A stretch of DNA of 28,334 bases from Atopobium sp. (GTDB taxonomy: Bacteria > Actinomycetota > Coriobacteriia > Coriobacteriales > Atopobiaceae): NCBI GenBank assembly GCA_015259105.1, contig JABZGZ010000006.1, positions 1 to 28,334 of the forward strand, written 5' to 3'. Below the pieces are notes generated by a model that ran no database searches, was not told the DNA's origin, and was given only the letters and a program-made list of their open reading frames with translations. How positions within the stretch are numbered: the first letter of the stretch is position 1; every line of letters starts with the position of its first letter. Shown here piece by piece: positions 7,930 through 14,059 of the stretch. The position numbers and the translations under genes were made by a program.

Positions 7930-8576
7930 GAATCGACCATCGGAAAGGGCAATCCTCTCTGGCCATTCGATTCCTTTTGTATCTTTGGTTGCATAGGTGA
8001 CCCGCCAGGGCTATTACGCGTGGAAGAGGCGCCTGCCGAGCTGGCCGATGAGGCGCTGAAGATGGCCCTGGTCAGGCGAAACGATCCCAAGGGATGCGTA
8101 CATCATTCGGATAGTAAGAATGTTGCCAGCAGGTTTTGCGGCAACCGCAAAGGAGCCGTATCCTGCAGTTGGAATCACGTTGCAGCATCCTGACCCGCAT
8201 TCCGATTGGCGGACGGCCCGCTTCGGCATCCTGACCAGCACAGCGATCGAGCCTTGTCATTCCTTGGATATGCCGGTTGCTCGGGGCGGTCCCGACGGAG
8301 GCCCTCGCCTCCCCGGTCCGTGACCCAAGAAGGGCAAGCATGCTGATCTGCATGGCTGGTTCCTCCTTTATGTAGACGACCATGCAAAGAAGGGACAACC
8401 GAGGAGGCAGGTTACTGATGCGGGCTCCCGCACGCCCATGACTACCCGACGGGCTGTTTTTCATCTCCGATGCCCGCATTGCAGCATGAACGAATGTGCC
8501 TCGACATCTCTGCTGGCATGGTACGACTGGGATCGCACCTCGACGCATCCTTGCGCATACTGCCTTCCAAGTTTCG
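7930..8576. other. Decayed region, no confident gene
   Basis: About 650 GC-rich bases where all six frames are short or have the composition of noise. One minus-strand frame deserves mention: ATG at 8353 to a stop at 8072 (93 codons, starts MQISMLALLG) has a strong AAAGGAGGA ribosome site 8 bases upstream. Its later part is rich in Arg and Cys and resembles no family I know, so it may be the start of a gene whose body has decayed. A small GC hairpin (TGCGGG/CCCGCA) lies near 8418-8433. Confidence 0.4.
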
Positions 8577-8765
8577 AAACCGGGAAGGAAAGTGTATGTG
8601 AGCGACGATATCGGCGCCGATTCGACGCTCGAGAGGGAGATTGCGCCGATTCTATCCATCGGGGATGCATTCCCGAAGATTCTCATCACTCGCACGAGGC
8701 ATGAGCCCCATACCCGGGAGGGCGTGCTCGTGCTGAATTTCGCGAGGTGGCTGCTTGGCGGGTAG
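8577..8765 (+). pseudogene. C-terminal stub of an AAA/DUF4143-type ATPase
   Basis: About 62 codons ending at TAG 8763-8765 read KPGRKVYVSDDIGADSTLER, then EIAPILSIGDAFPKILITRT and a tail ending LNFARWLLGG. This matches the end of AAA_14/DUF4143 ATPases (strand YVQV, RE-x-P-L-L-x-I-x-D-x-YPK, then a gly-ile/val-leu stretch); compare EEREYRPFAQIMDNYPKYLL in the intact gene at 9393. The upstream nucleotide-binding part is missing and the preceding frame is unrelated, so this is a truncated relic of a second, diverged family member. Confidence 0.6.
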
Positions 8766-9308
8766 GGTTCTGAACGTCGCATTGGGATATCGCGCGACAG
8801 GGCACGCAGGGCTGTTTGTGCCCGCACGGGAAACGCCGTCGCCATGCGGGCGGCCTGTCGTGTCCGATTAGCCTTTTGCTAAACAGGCTTACGCCAACTC
8901 ATGGGCAAGCCACCTGAGACTATTCACTTTGCTTATCGTTGACAAAGACCTGTGGCCTGCGGTTTTGTGAACGGCTCGTAAGCCACCCGCGTCGACTCAC
9001 TTACTGTTGAAGCTGGTGGTTTGCAGGCTCAAAGGCGGTTGAGTTTCAAAACGGGCGTTTTTCGGCGATATCGAGCCTCCAAAGGCGGCTCTCCGTGCCC
9101 CTTGGGACAAAAATAAAAACTCAATACTCTGAGTTTGAAAATGGTTTTTGAAGTTGTCCCAGCTTTTGTCCCCGAAGCCGATGAAACGCGACGTCGCGTC
9201 ATTCAGCGGCACTCACTTCGAGATGCCGCCGAAAACTGGGTGCAACTGGAGTGACGAGACGGCAAAACTATAACCACCGAGTGGGAATAAGGAAATTCTT
9301 TAGTTATA
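8766..9308. other. Gene-free region with imperfect dyads
   Basis: No supported gene in over 500 bases. It contains TTAGC/GCTAA near 8867-8881, GAGCC/GGCTC near 9073-9091, and a long imperfect hairpin from GGGACAA (9104-9110) to TTGTCCC (9154-9160) with ACTCA/TGAGT inside. Such dyad-rich non-coding DNA would fit the debris of mobile elements or a non-coding RNA; I could not choose between them. Confidence 0.4.
9279..9290 (+). repeat. Sequence resembling the guaA 3' tail (possible att copy)
   Basis: GAGTGGGAATAA matches the last codons of guaA at 4526-4537 (GAGTGGGAGTAG) at 10 of 12 bases, same strand, and encodes the same E-W-E-stop. The two copies bracket 4.7 kb of foreign-looking DNA. A match of this length can arise by chance, so this is only a candidate. 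Confidence 0.35.
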
Positions 9309-9343
9309 GGGGTACAAATCATATTTTCGATAAAATATACCCC
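9309..9343. promoter_or_regulatory. Dyad upstream of the AAA ATPase gene
   Basis: GGGGT (9309-9313) with ACCCC (9339-9343) and ATATTTT (9321-9327) with AAAATAT (9332-9338) form a nested inverted repeat with a 7-base bulge on the left arm. It lies about 50 bases before the start codon in AT-rich DNA, where a promoter and operator would be expected. Confidence 0.4.
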
Positions 9344-9362
9344 AATAAACCTGTAATTTGAT

Positions 9363-9394
9363 ATACTGGCTCCAATGAAGATTGGAGCCAGTAT
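9363..9394 (+). promoter_or_regulatory. 14-bp hairpin sequestering the ATPase ribosome site
   Basis: A perfect 14-bp inverted repeat (9363-9376 and 9381-9394) with the tetraloop GAAG. The right arm contains the TTGGAG Shine-Dalgarno and the first two bases of the ATG at 9393, so the folded mRNA would hide both. A TATACT box at 9362-9367 overlaps the left arm. Confidence 0.6.
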
Positions 9395-10625
9395 GCGTTT
9401 GTTTCCTAGAGAAAACTACCTAAAAAAGATTCGCGGCTTCTACCATGACGCCGGGATGATCAAGGTAATCACCGGCGTACGCCGCTGCGGCAAGTCCTGC
9501 CTCATGCAGTGCATCGCCGAAGAGCTGAGGGCCGAAGGCGTCGATGACGAGCACATCGTTTTTCTCGACCTAGACCGATACGGGTACCGGTCTGTCAAGG
9601 CTCCAGAGCAGCTTGAGGACCTCATCAGACCCTTGCTCGCTATCTCGGGGACGAAGTACCTTTTCATCGACGAGGTACAGAACGTCGATGGTTTCGAAGA
9701 CGTGCTCAATGGGTTTCGCACTGAGGGTGGCTTCTCCATCTTCATCACCGGATCGAACTCCTATCTGCTTTCAGGAGAGCTGGCCACGAAACTAACCGGC
9801 CGCTACATCGAATTCGAGATGCAGACGCTGGACTTTGGCGAGTATTGCCAGATGAAGCGTTTCTTGGGACTACCCGTGAACCCGAATCCGGTCGTGGAGT
9901 TCGATGCGTATATCCTCGAGGGCGGCTTCCCGAAAGCGATGGATTACCCTCGGCTCGCCGACAAGCGCGCCTACGTTGCTGCGGTAATCCAGGAAATCTT
10001 CGAGAAGGACATCCGCAGGCGTGTGAAAATCAAGAACGTCTCCGTGTTCAACCATGTGCGCGACTACGTCATCAACAACTTCGGCGCCACCATGTCGCTT
10101 GCGAACATCCAATCCGACCTCGAGAGCAAACAGGGTGTGAAGGTCAAGCGCGAAACGCTAGCGAGATACCTCCAGATTCTCGAAGATGCGAAGATCATCA
10201 GCAAGTGCTCCCGCTTCGACCTGAAGTCCCGAAAATCACTGCGGGGCGAGCAAAAGTACTACCTGGCGGACCTGAGCTTCTACTTTGCCCTCAACACCGA
10301 TAACCGCATCAACTACGGACCCGTCCTTGAGAACATCGTTTATCGCTACGCTCTCTCGCAGGGTTGCAAGGTCAGTGTCGGTCGCATTGGAAAGCTGGAA
10401 TGTGACTTCATCCTCAGAAACCCCGAGATGGGCTACGCGTACGTTCAGGTCGCAATGACCATCATGGCCGACCGGGCCACCGAGGAGCGCGAGTATCGCC
10501 CCTTCGCCCAGATAATGGACAACTATCCCAAGTACCTGTTGACGCGAGGCGATGTTATCCAACAAAGGGATGGCATCATTCATGCTAACATTCCTGAATT
10601 TATGCAGGAAGGAAGGGCATTCTAG
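9393..10625 (+). CDS. AAA family ATPase with C-terminal DUF4143
   Basis: 410 residues from the ATG at 9393. Walker A GVRRCGKS at 28-35, Walker B YLFIDEVQ near 90-97, sensor-like FITGSNSYLLSGE, then a winged-helix-like middle and the DUF4143 nuclease-fold-like C-domain (ECDFILRN, YAYVQVAMTI, YRPFAQIMDNYPKYLL). The family is very common and often mobile; members are thought to act as defence, toxin-antitoxin-like or regulatory ATPases, but no precise role is established. An ATG at 9375 is also in frame, but the 9393 start has TTGGAG six bases upstream and the N-terminus RLFPRENYLKKIR typical of the family. Stands alone; a decayed relative lies at 8577-8765. More GC-rich than the genes that follow. 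Confidence 0.9.
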   Translation: MRLFPRENYLKKIRGFYHDAGMIKVITGVRRCGKSCLMQCIAEELRAEGVDDEHIVFLDLDRYGYRSVKAPEQLEDLIRPLLAISGTKYLFIDEVQNVDGFEDVLNGFRTEGGFSIFITGSNSYLLSGELATKLTGRYIEFEMQTLDFGEYCQMKRFLGLPVNPNPVVEFDAYILEGGFPKAMDYPRLADKRAYVAAVIQEIFEKDIRRRVKIKNVSVFNHVRDYVINNFGATMSLANIQSDLESKQGVKVKRETLARYLQILEDAKIISKCSRFDLKSRKSLRGEQKYYLADLSFYFALNTDNRINYGPVLENIVYRYALSQGCKVSVGRIGKLECDFILRNPEMGYAYVQVAMTIMADRATEEREYRPFAQIMDNYPKYLLTRGDVIQQRDGIIHANIPEFMQEGRAF

Positions 10626-10645
10626 GAGGGCAATGCCTCCTTTCG
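10624..10645 (+). terminator. Weak terminator-like hairpin after the ATPase gene
   Basis: AGGAGG, a 6-base loop, CCTCCT followed by TT. The stem is GC-rich but short and the T-run is minimal, so it may only slow transcription; a stronger terminator lies at 10941. Confidence 0.35.
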
Positions 10646-10764
10646 ATACTCGCCTGTATGAGGCTGATTTTGAATGGGCGCTTTAGCCTTCATTTGCTTT
10701 TATGAGCCTACTGCATCGATTCAACGCGCGTCCCTTGGTGGTGACAGGACTGATAGCAAGCAGA

Positions 10765-10796
10765 CAATCTACCAAGGACGTGCCCTTGGTAGATTG
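10765..10796. repeat. Perfect 13-bp inverted repeat
   Basis: CAATCTACCAAGG, a 6-base loop, then its exact complement. No T-run follows, so it is not an intrinsic terminator. It may belong to a structured RNA ending at the terminator at 10941, or be a relic of a mobile element. Confidence 0.5.
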
Positions 10797-10940
10797 CAAG
10801 TGAAAGCTGTTCCGGTAGTCAAAGATAAAGCCGACGACCCAATTGGAGTTGACTGGAATGGCACAACAGCAAATGAACGTAAAAGAGTGAGAATAGAGAC
10901 AGGTAGAACATATCTTTATTATTCAGCCAAATTATTTATT

Positions 10941-10971
10941 AACTCCTCGCTCACGATGCGAGGAGTTTTTT
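10941..10971 (+). terminator. Strong rho-independent terminator
   Basis: AACTCCTCGC (10941-10950), a 7-base loop, GCGAGGAGTT (10958-10967) and further T residues to 10971. A 10-bp perfect stem plus U-run on the plus strand. It ends whatever is transcribed from 9393 onwards and insulates the DUF2442 gene. Confidence 0.9.
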
Positions 10972-10988
10972 AATAATGAATTATGAGA

Positions 10989-11008
10989 ATATCACGATAT
11001 CGTGATAT
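10989..11008. promoter_or_regulatory. 20-bp perfect palindrome, likely operator of the DUF2442-HTH gene
   Basis: ATATCACGAT followed at once by ATCGTGATAT. It is adjacent to a TATATT box (11011-11016) and 78 bases before a gene encoding an HTH protein, so autoregulation by that protein is the natural guess. Confidence 0.6.
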
Positions 11009-11085
11009 CTTATATTTCGTGAGAGAAAATAGGGAAGGAATAAGAATTTAAGAAAATCAATCCGCTCGTCTAAAGGAGGTAGATT

Positions 11086-11520
11086 ATGAAATTTCATCAG
11101 GTAAAAGATGTCTCTGCCTTGACTGGCTTAAAGTTGAGCATTCAGTTTACTAACGGCACCACAAAAATCTACGATGTAGCTCCGCTCATGAGGCGTTTTT
11201 CGGCTTTTAAGCTTCTGAAAGACGAGTCGCTGTTCAGAGACGTAGGGGTTGATCAGGGAGGTTACGGTATTATCTGGAACGATGATCTTGATCTCTCTTG
11301 TGACGAGTTGTGGGAGAACGGAATCGAGGTCGTGACGCCCTTTGATGGACTCATTTCGTTTTCAGATGCTAGCGAGCTTTGGGGTTTAAGCGAGTCCACT
11401 CTGCGTAAGGCTGTTGCGTACGGCAAGATAGTTCCAGGCGTGGATGCTCGCAAGTATGGTAAGCAATGGATTATTAACCGTGATGCTATGTTGCGCGAGT
11501 ATGGCAATCCCGTGTGTTAG
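11086..11520 (+). CDS. DUF2442 protein with C-terminal helix-turn-helix
   Basis: 144 residues. Residues 1-85 are a DUF2442 domain (LKLSIQFTNGTTKIYDVAPL, and GYGIIWNDDLDLSCDELWENG). Residues about 90-140 are an excisionase/MerR-like HTH (FSDASELWGLSESTLRKAVAYGKIVPG, then a wing with R-K-Y-G-K-Q-W). DUF2442 proteins are small and often lie in toxin-antitoxin-like or mobile loci; the function is not established. The HTH suggests DNA binding, probably at the palindrome just upstream. Excellent ribosome site AAAGGAGG seven bases before the ATG. Monocistronic: promoter-like region before it and terminator at 11543. AT-richer than the ATPase gene to its left. Confidence 0.85.
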   Translation: MKFHQVKDVSALTGLKLSIQFTNGTTKIYDVAPLMRRFSAFKLLKDESLFRDVGVDQGGYGIIWNDDLDLSCDELWENGIEVVTPFDGLISFSDASELWGLSESTLRKAVAYGKIVPGVDARKYGKQWIINRDAMLREYGNPVC

Positions 11521-11542
11521 GGACTATAAATATTCAACCTCA

Positions 11543-11576
11543 AATACTGTCCATTTCAGTGGACAGTATTTTTTTA
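11543..11576 (+). terminator. Terminator of the DUF2442-HTH gene
   Basis: AATACTGTCCA (11543-11553), loop TTTCAG, TGGACAGTATT (11560-11570) and a T-run. An 11-bp perfect stem, 23 bases after the stop codon. Confidence 0.92.
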
Positions 11577-11646
11577 TATGTTTACGTAGACTGGTATTTC
11601 TATAAACGCGTGGTCTTTTAGTAGGCATCGTGAGATGGGAGTACCA

Positions 11647-11847
11647 ATGGAAAAGCAGAGTTCAGATAACCCCGTATGTCCTAAATGTAACAGCACAAAT
11701 GTTGCTAAATATCTTTGGGGTTTACGACTGCTGGACGATCAATTAGAGCGTGATATTGAAGAAGGTCGTGTCATTTTAGGAGGCTGCGTTGTATGTGTAG
11801 ATGACCCTAAGTTTCATTGCAATGATTGCAAGTATGATTGGAACTAG
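11647..11847 (+). CDS. Small zinc-ribbon protein, function unknown
   Basis: 66 residues from the ATG at 11647, which has GGGAG five bases upstream; an earlier in-frame ATG at 11635 has no such site. Three Cys-X2-Cys pairs, at 11/14 (CPKC), 47/50 (CVVC) and 58/61 (CNDC), indicate one or two bound zinc ions. The pattern CPKC...EGRVILGGC...P-K-F-H-C-N-D-C fits a widespread family of small hypothetical proteins in Firmicutes and Actinobacteria. No role is known to me. It is the sole gene between the DUF2442 terminator and the Fic promoter. Confidence 0.75.
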   Translation: MEKQSSDNPVCPKCNSTNVAKYLWGLRLLDDQLERDIEEGRVILGGCVVCVDDPKFHCNDCKYDWN

Positions 11848-11862
11848 CTGTGATTTTGAATT

Positions 11863-11924
11863 TTGCCGATATCGGCAAGAAATAGCCCAATTTGCTATAA
11901 TAATCTCATCAGTTTTTGCCGATA
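11863..11924. promoter_or_regulatory. Promoter and operators of the Fic gene
   Basis: A perfect 16-bp palindrome TTGCCGATATCGGCAA (11863-11878) overlaps the -35 position of a TATAAT box at 11896-11901 (17-base spacing from CGGCAA at 11873). A half-site TTGCCGATA (11916-11924) recurs after the -10 and just before the ribosome site GGGAGG. The layout is that of an autorepressed promoter, with the HTH domain of the Fic protein as the likely reader. Confidence 0.65.
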
Positions 11925-11939
11925 GGGAGGTGAAGCTCG

Positions 11940-12839
11940 ATGGGATTTCTTTCTGCAGCAGAGATTGCTGAGCTCTGGGGCATATCCGAGAGAAGTGTGC
12001 GCAATTACTGCGCTACAGGTCGCGTACCAGGTGCTTTTCTCGTGGGAAAAACTTGGAACATTCCAGCCGATGCGGTAAAACCTTCTCGAAAAAACGCTAA
12101 AACATCGTCAACAAGTCCGCTGCTTTCGCGCTTGATTGAAGAAAAGGCCTCAAAAATAAAGGGCAGCATTTACCATAAGCTCCAGGTCGAGCTTACCTAT
12201 AACTCTAATCACATTGAGGGAAGCAAGCTCTCCCTTGATCAGACACGCATGATTTTTGAAACGGCTACTATCGGCGTTGAAGGAAATCCTGTTCACATTG
12301 ACGACATTGTAGAAACTCAGAACCATTTCCGCGCTATCGATTACGTGATTGATCATGCAAAAGACCCTCTCACAGAGGTCGTCATTAAAGAACTTCACCG
12401 TATTCTAAAAACGGGAACTACAGATTCTGCAAAGGACTGGTTTGCAGTTGGAGGTTACAAACATCTACCAAATGAGGTTGGTGGGCGAGAAACCACTCTC
12501 CCAGAAAATGTTGCTAAAGAGATGAAATCGCTGTTAAAGGCTTATAACTCAAACAGCTCTCATTCTTTTGAAGACATTGTTGATTATCATGTTCGCTTTG
12601 AGCGCATTCACCCATTTCAGGATGGCAATGGACGTGTTGGCAGGTTGATTATGCTTAAAGAATGCCTTGCTCATAACGTTGTTCCGTTTGTCATTACTGA
12701 TGACATGAAGTCTTTCTATTATCGAGGGCTCTCTAAGTGGGATAAGGAGAATGGCTATCTTCTTGATACGTGTCGTACAGCTCAAGATAGATTCAAAGCC
12801 ACGCTGGATTACTTCCGAATTCCGTACGGCGATAAGTAG
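11940..12839 (+). CDS. Fic domain protein with N-terminal helix-turn-helix
   Basis: 299 residues. Residues 3-48 are an excisionase-like HTH (LSAAEIAELWGISERSVRNY). The Fic core carries the full catalytic motif H224-P-F-Q-D-G-N-G-R-V-G-R235. The N-terminal inhibitory helix motif (S/T)xxxE(G/N) is present as S89-N-H-I-E93-G94, so the enzyme is of the self-inhibited class II type. Fic enzymes usually transfer AMP from ATP to a protein hydroxyl; the target is unknown. GGGAGGTG ribosome site 9 bases upstream. The combination of HTH, inhibitory helix and an operator pair in the promoter suggests a self-controlled, toxin-like or defence-linked enzyme. AT-richer than both flanking blocks. No separate FicA-like antitoxin is present, as expected when the inhibitory helix is built in. 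Confidence 0.93.
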   Translation: MGFLSAAEIAELWGISERSVRNYCATGRVPGAFLVGKTWNIPADAVKPSRKNAKTSSTSPLLSRLIEEKASKIKGSIYHKLQVELTYNSNHIEGSKLSLDQTRMIFETATIGVEGNPVHIDDIVETQNHFRAIDYVIDHAKDPLTEVVIKELHRILKTGTTDSAKDWFAVGGYKHLPNEVGGRETTLPENVAKEMKSLLKAYNSNSSHSFEDIVDYHVRFERIHPFQDGNGRVGRLIMLKECLAHNVVPFVITDDMKSFYYRGLSKWDKENGYLLDTCRTAQDRFKATLDYFRIPYGDK

Positions 12840-12889
12840 GTTTAACTGCTTTTCTCGTTTTAGCGTTATATTGCTGAACCAGACTAACA

Positions 12890-13128
12890 GACGTCATCAT
12901 ATTGCGCATGCAGCCGATGAGCTCCTTCTGGATAACGAAAGACCCTCGTGAGCCGTTGCGCCACTTCCTCAGGGGAGGGGGTTCACCGCGTCTTTTGCGT
13001 AGTGGTAGATCTTGATCGGCTTGACCCCAGCAGTCTCGCAACCTCCACCGCGGAATAGACGTCCTGTGGCAGGACGGGTTTTTGCACGGGCCTCATCACG
13101 AACAGAGTGTTGCCGTTATCCTCGTCAT
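12890..13128 (-). pseudogene. Frameshifted helix-turn-helix (excisionase-like) gene
   Basis: A GGAGGC ribosome site (rc of 13133-13138) and ATG at 13128 start a frame that can be followed only by changing frame. The readable pieces are DEDNGNTLFVMRPVQKPVL, then VYSAVEVARLLG, VKPIKIYHYAKDAVNPLP and LRKWRNGSRGSFVIQKELIG. Together they form an HTH DNA-binding protein, broken by one shift just after the ATG (or a lost start) and shifts near 13020 and 12970. Domain type is related to the HTH modules of the two genes to the left. The rest of 12840-13264 holds nothing else I can support. Confidence 0.6.
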
Positions 13129-13264
13129 GTAGCCTCCTCGGCTATTGCGGTTTTCTTTTTTTTGACATGCATCGGGACGCAGGCAACGAAAAACGGAATA
13201 GGCTCTATGGGAGCTTTCAGTTTCAGTAGGCATACCGATGCGGGCTTTATCGTCTCTCCACTTT

Positions 13265-13321
13265 TTGACATTCGTTCGGTGTCGCCTAGAATGAACAATA
13301 CTGAATTATTATTCAGCATTG
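13265..13321 (+). promoter_or_regulatory. tetR promoter and operator O1
   Basis: TTGACA (13265-13270), 16-base spacer, TAGAAT (13287-13292). Immediately downstream is O1: CAATACTGAAT (13296-13306), TATT, ATTCAGCATTG (13311-13321), an 11-bp dyad with one mismatch. It covers the start of transcription, so TetR should repress its own gene. Confidence 0.75.
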
Positions 13322-13342
13322 AGAGGATTTGAGGAGAAAATC

Positions 13343-13912
13343 ATGCAGGTTCTCAAGGAAGAGGTGCGCGAACGCATACTTGACGCCGCTGTCCGGGTGT
13401 TCTACGAGAAGGACTTCCGTAGCGCGAAGTTGCAGGACATCGCGAGGCTCGCAGACGTGTCGGCAAGCCTACTGTACTCGTACTTCAAAAACAAGGAGAA
13501 GCTATTCGAGGGCGTCGTTTCGTCTGCTCCCTTCGACTTCAACCGGATTGCACGTGAAGAAGAATCTATCATTGCGAATACGCCCTCTGAGAGGTACCAG
13601 ATTGCCGCCGAGGGACCCCTGCTCAACATGCTGGCCCATCACAAGTTGCTGGTTATCCTAATTGACAAGAGCCAGGGTACCGCCTATGAGCATGCGAAGG
13701 ACGACTTCGTCGAGAGCATTGAGCGACACATCCGATACATGATGAACGAGCGTGCAGTTTTGCGCTACCCGGACTTGCTCGTCCACGTGCTCGCAAGCAA
13801 CTTCGTGGAGAGCCTAATGGAGGTAGCCCGCCACTACAGCAGCGAGAATGAAGCTCGTGAGATGCTTGCGCTCATCGCCCAGTGCTATTACGAAGGAGTG
13901 AACTCCCTGTGA
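13343..13912 (+). CDS. TetR family transcriptional regulator
   Basis: 189 residues. The N-terminal HTH (about 8-55) reads RILDAAVRVFYEKDF, then LQDIARLADVSASLLYSYFKNKEKLF, a textbook TetR DNA-binding domain; the C-terminal helical ligand domain is poorly conserved, so the ligand cannot be told. The frame opens at a TTG at 13319, but the ATG at 13343 has GAGGAG six bases upstream and is preferred. Same strand as, and 147 bases upstream of, the transporter genes. Two further copies of its presumed operator lie before those genes, so it probably represses both itself and the transporter operon. High GC, like the operon behind it. Confidence 0.92.
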   Translation: MQVLKEEVRERILDAAVRVFYEKDFRSAKLQDIARLADVSASLLYSYFKNKEKLFEGVVSSAPFDFNRIAREEESIIANTPSERYQIAAEGPLLNMLAHHKLLVILIDKSQGTAYEHAKDDFVESIERHIRYMMNERAVLRYPDLLVHVLASNFVESLMEVARHYSSENEAREMLALIAQCYYEGVNSL

Positions 13913-13950
13913 CAGAATTTTCTGCCACCCCATTCGGAAACCCTGACATT

Positions 13951-13983
13951 CAATATTGAATTTTAATTCAATATTGATATAGT
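13951..13983 (+). promoter_or_regulatory. Operator O2 and promoter of transporter module A
   Basis: O2 is a perfect dyad: CAATATTGAAT (13951-13961), TTTA, ATTCAATATTG (13966-13976). A promoter can be read inside it, TTGAAT (13956-13961), 16-base spacer, TATAGT (13978-13983), so repressor binding would cover the -35 and spacer. Confidence 0.7.
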
Positions 13984-14020
13984 TAGTCTAGTCGAACTGA
14001 GATAGGCCTTAATCTACTTA

Positions 14021-14046
14021 CAATATCGAATCTTAATTTAATATTG
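14021..14046 (+). promoter_or_regulatory. Operator O3 of transporter module A
   Basis: CAATATCGAAT (14021-14031), CTTA, ATTTAATATTG (14036-14046): same 11-4-11 layout as O1 and O2 with one mispair between the arms. It starts exactly 70 bases after O2 and its right arm abuts the GGAGGAG ribosome site of the first ABC gene. Confidence 0.65.
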
Positions 14047-14059
14047 GAGGAGAGATTCT

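Larger units (their letters stand above)
10674..10973 (+). pseudogene. Possible gene remnant of unknown family
   Basis: An open frame of 99 codons without a recognisable ribosome site. The second half (from about 10800) has protein-like composition (KAVPVVKDKADDPIGVDWNG, RVRIETGRTYLYYSAKLF), whereas the first half runs through the hairpin at 10765-10796 and the last codons are the terminator hairpin itself. I recognise no family. It could be the tail of a lost gene, or spurious. Confidence 0.25.

Noticed and set aside
8438..8845. Several overlapping frames on both strands
   Set aside because: Low-complexity Arg/Ser/Cys-rich translations; only the plus-strand DUF4143 tail from 8577 resembles a protein family.
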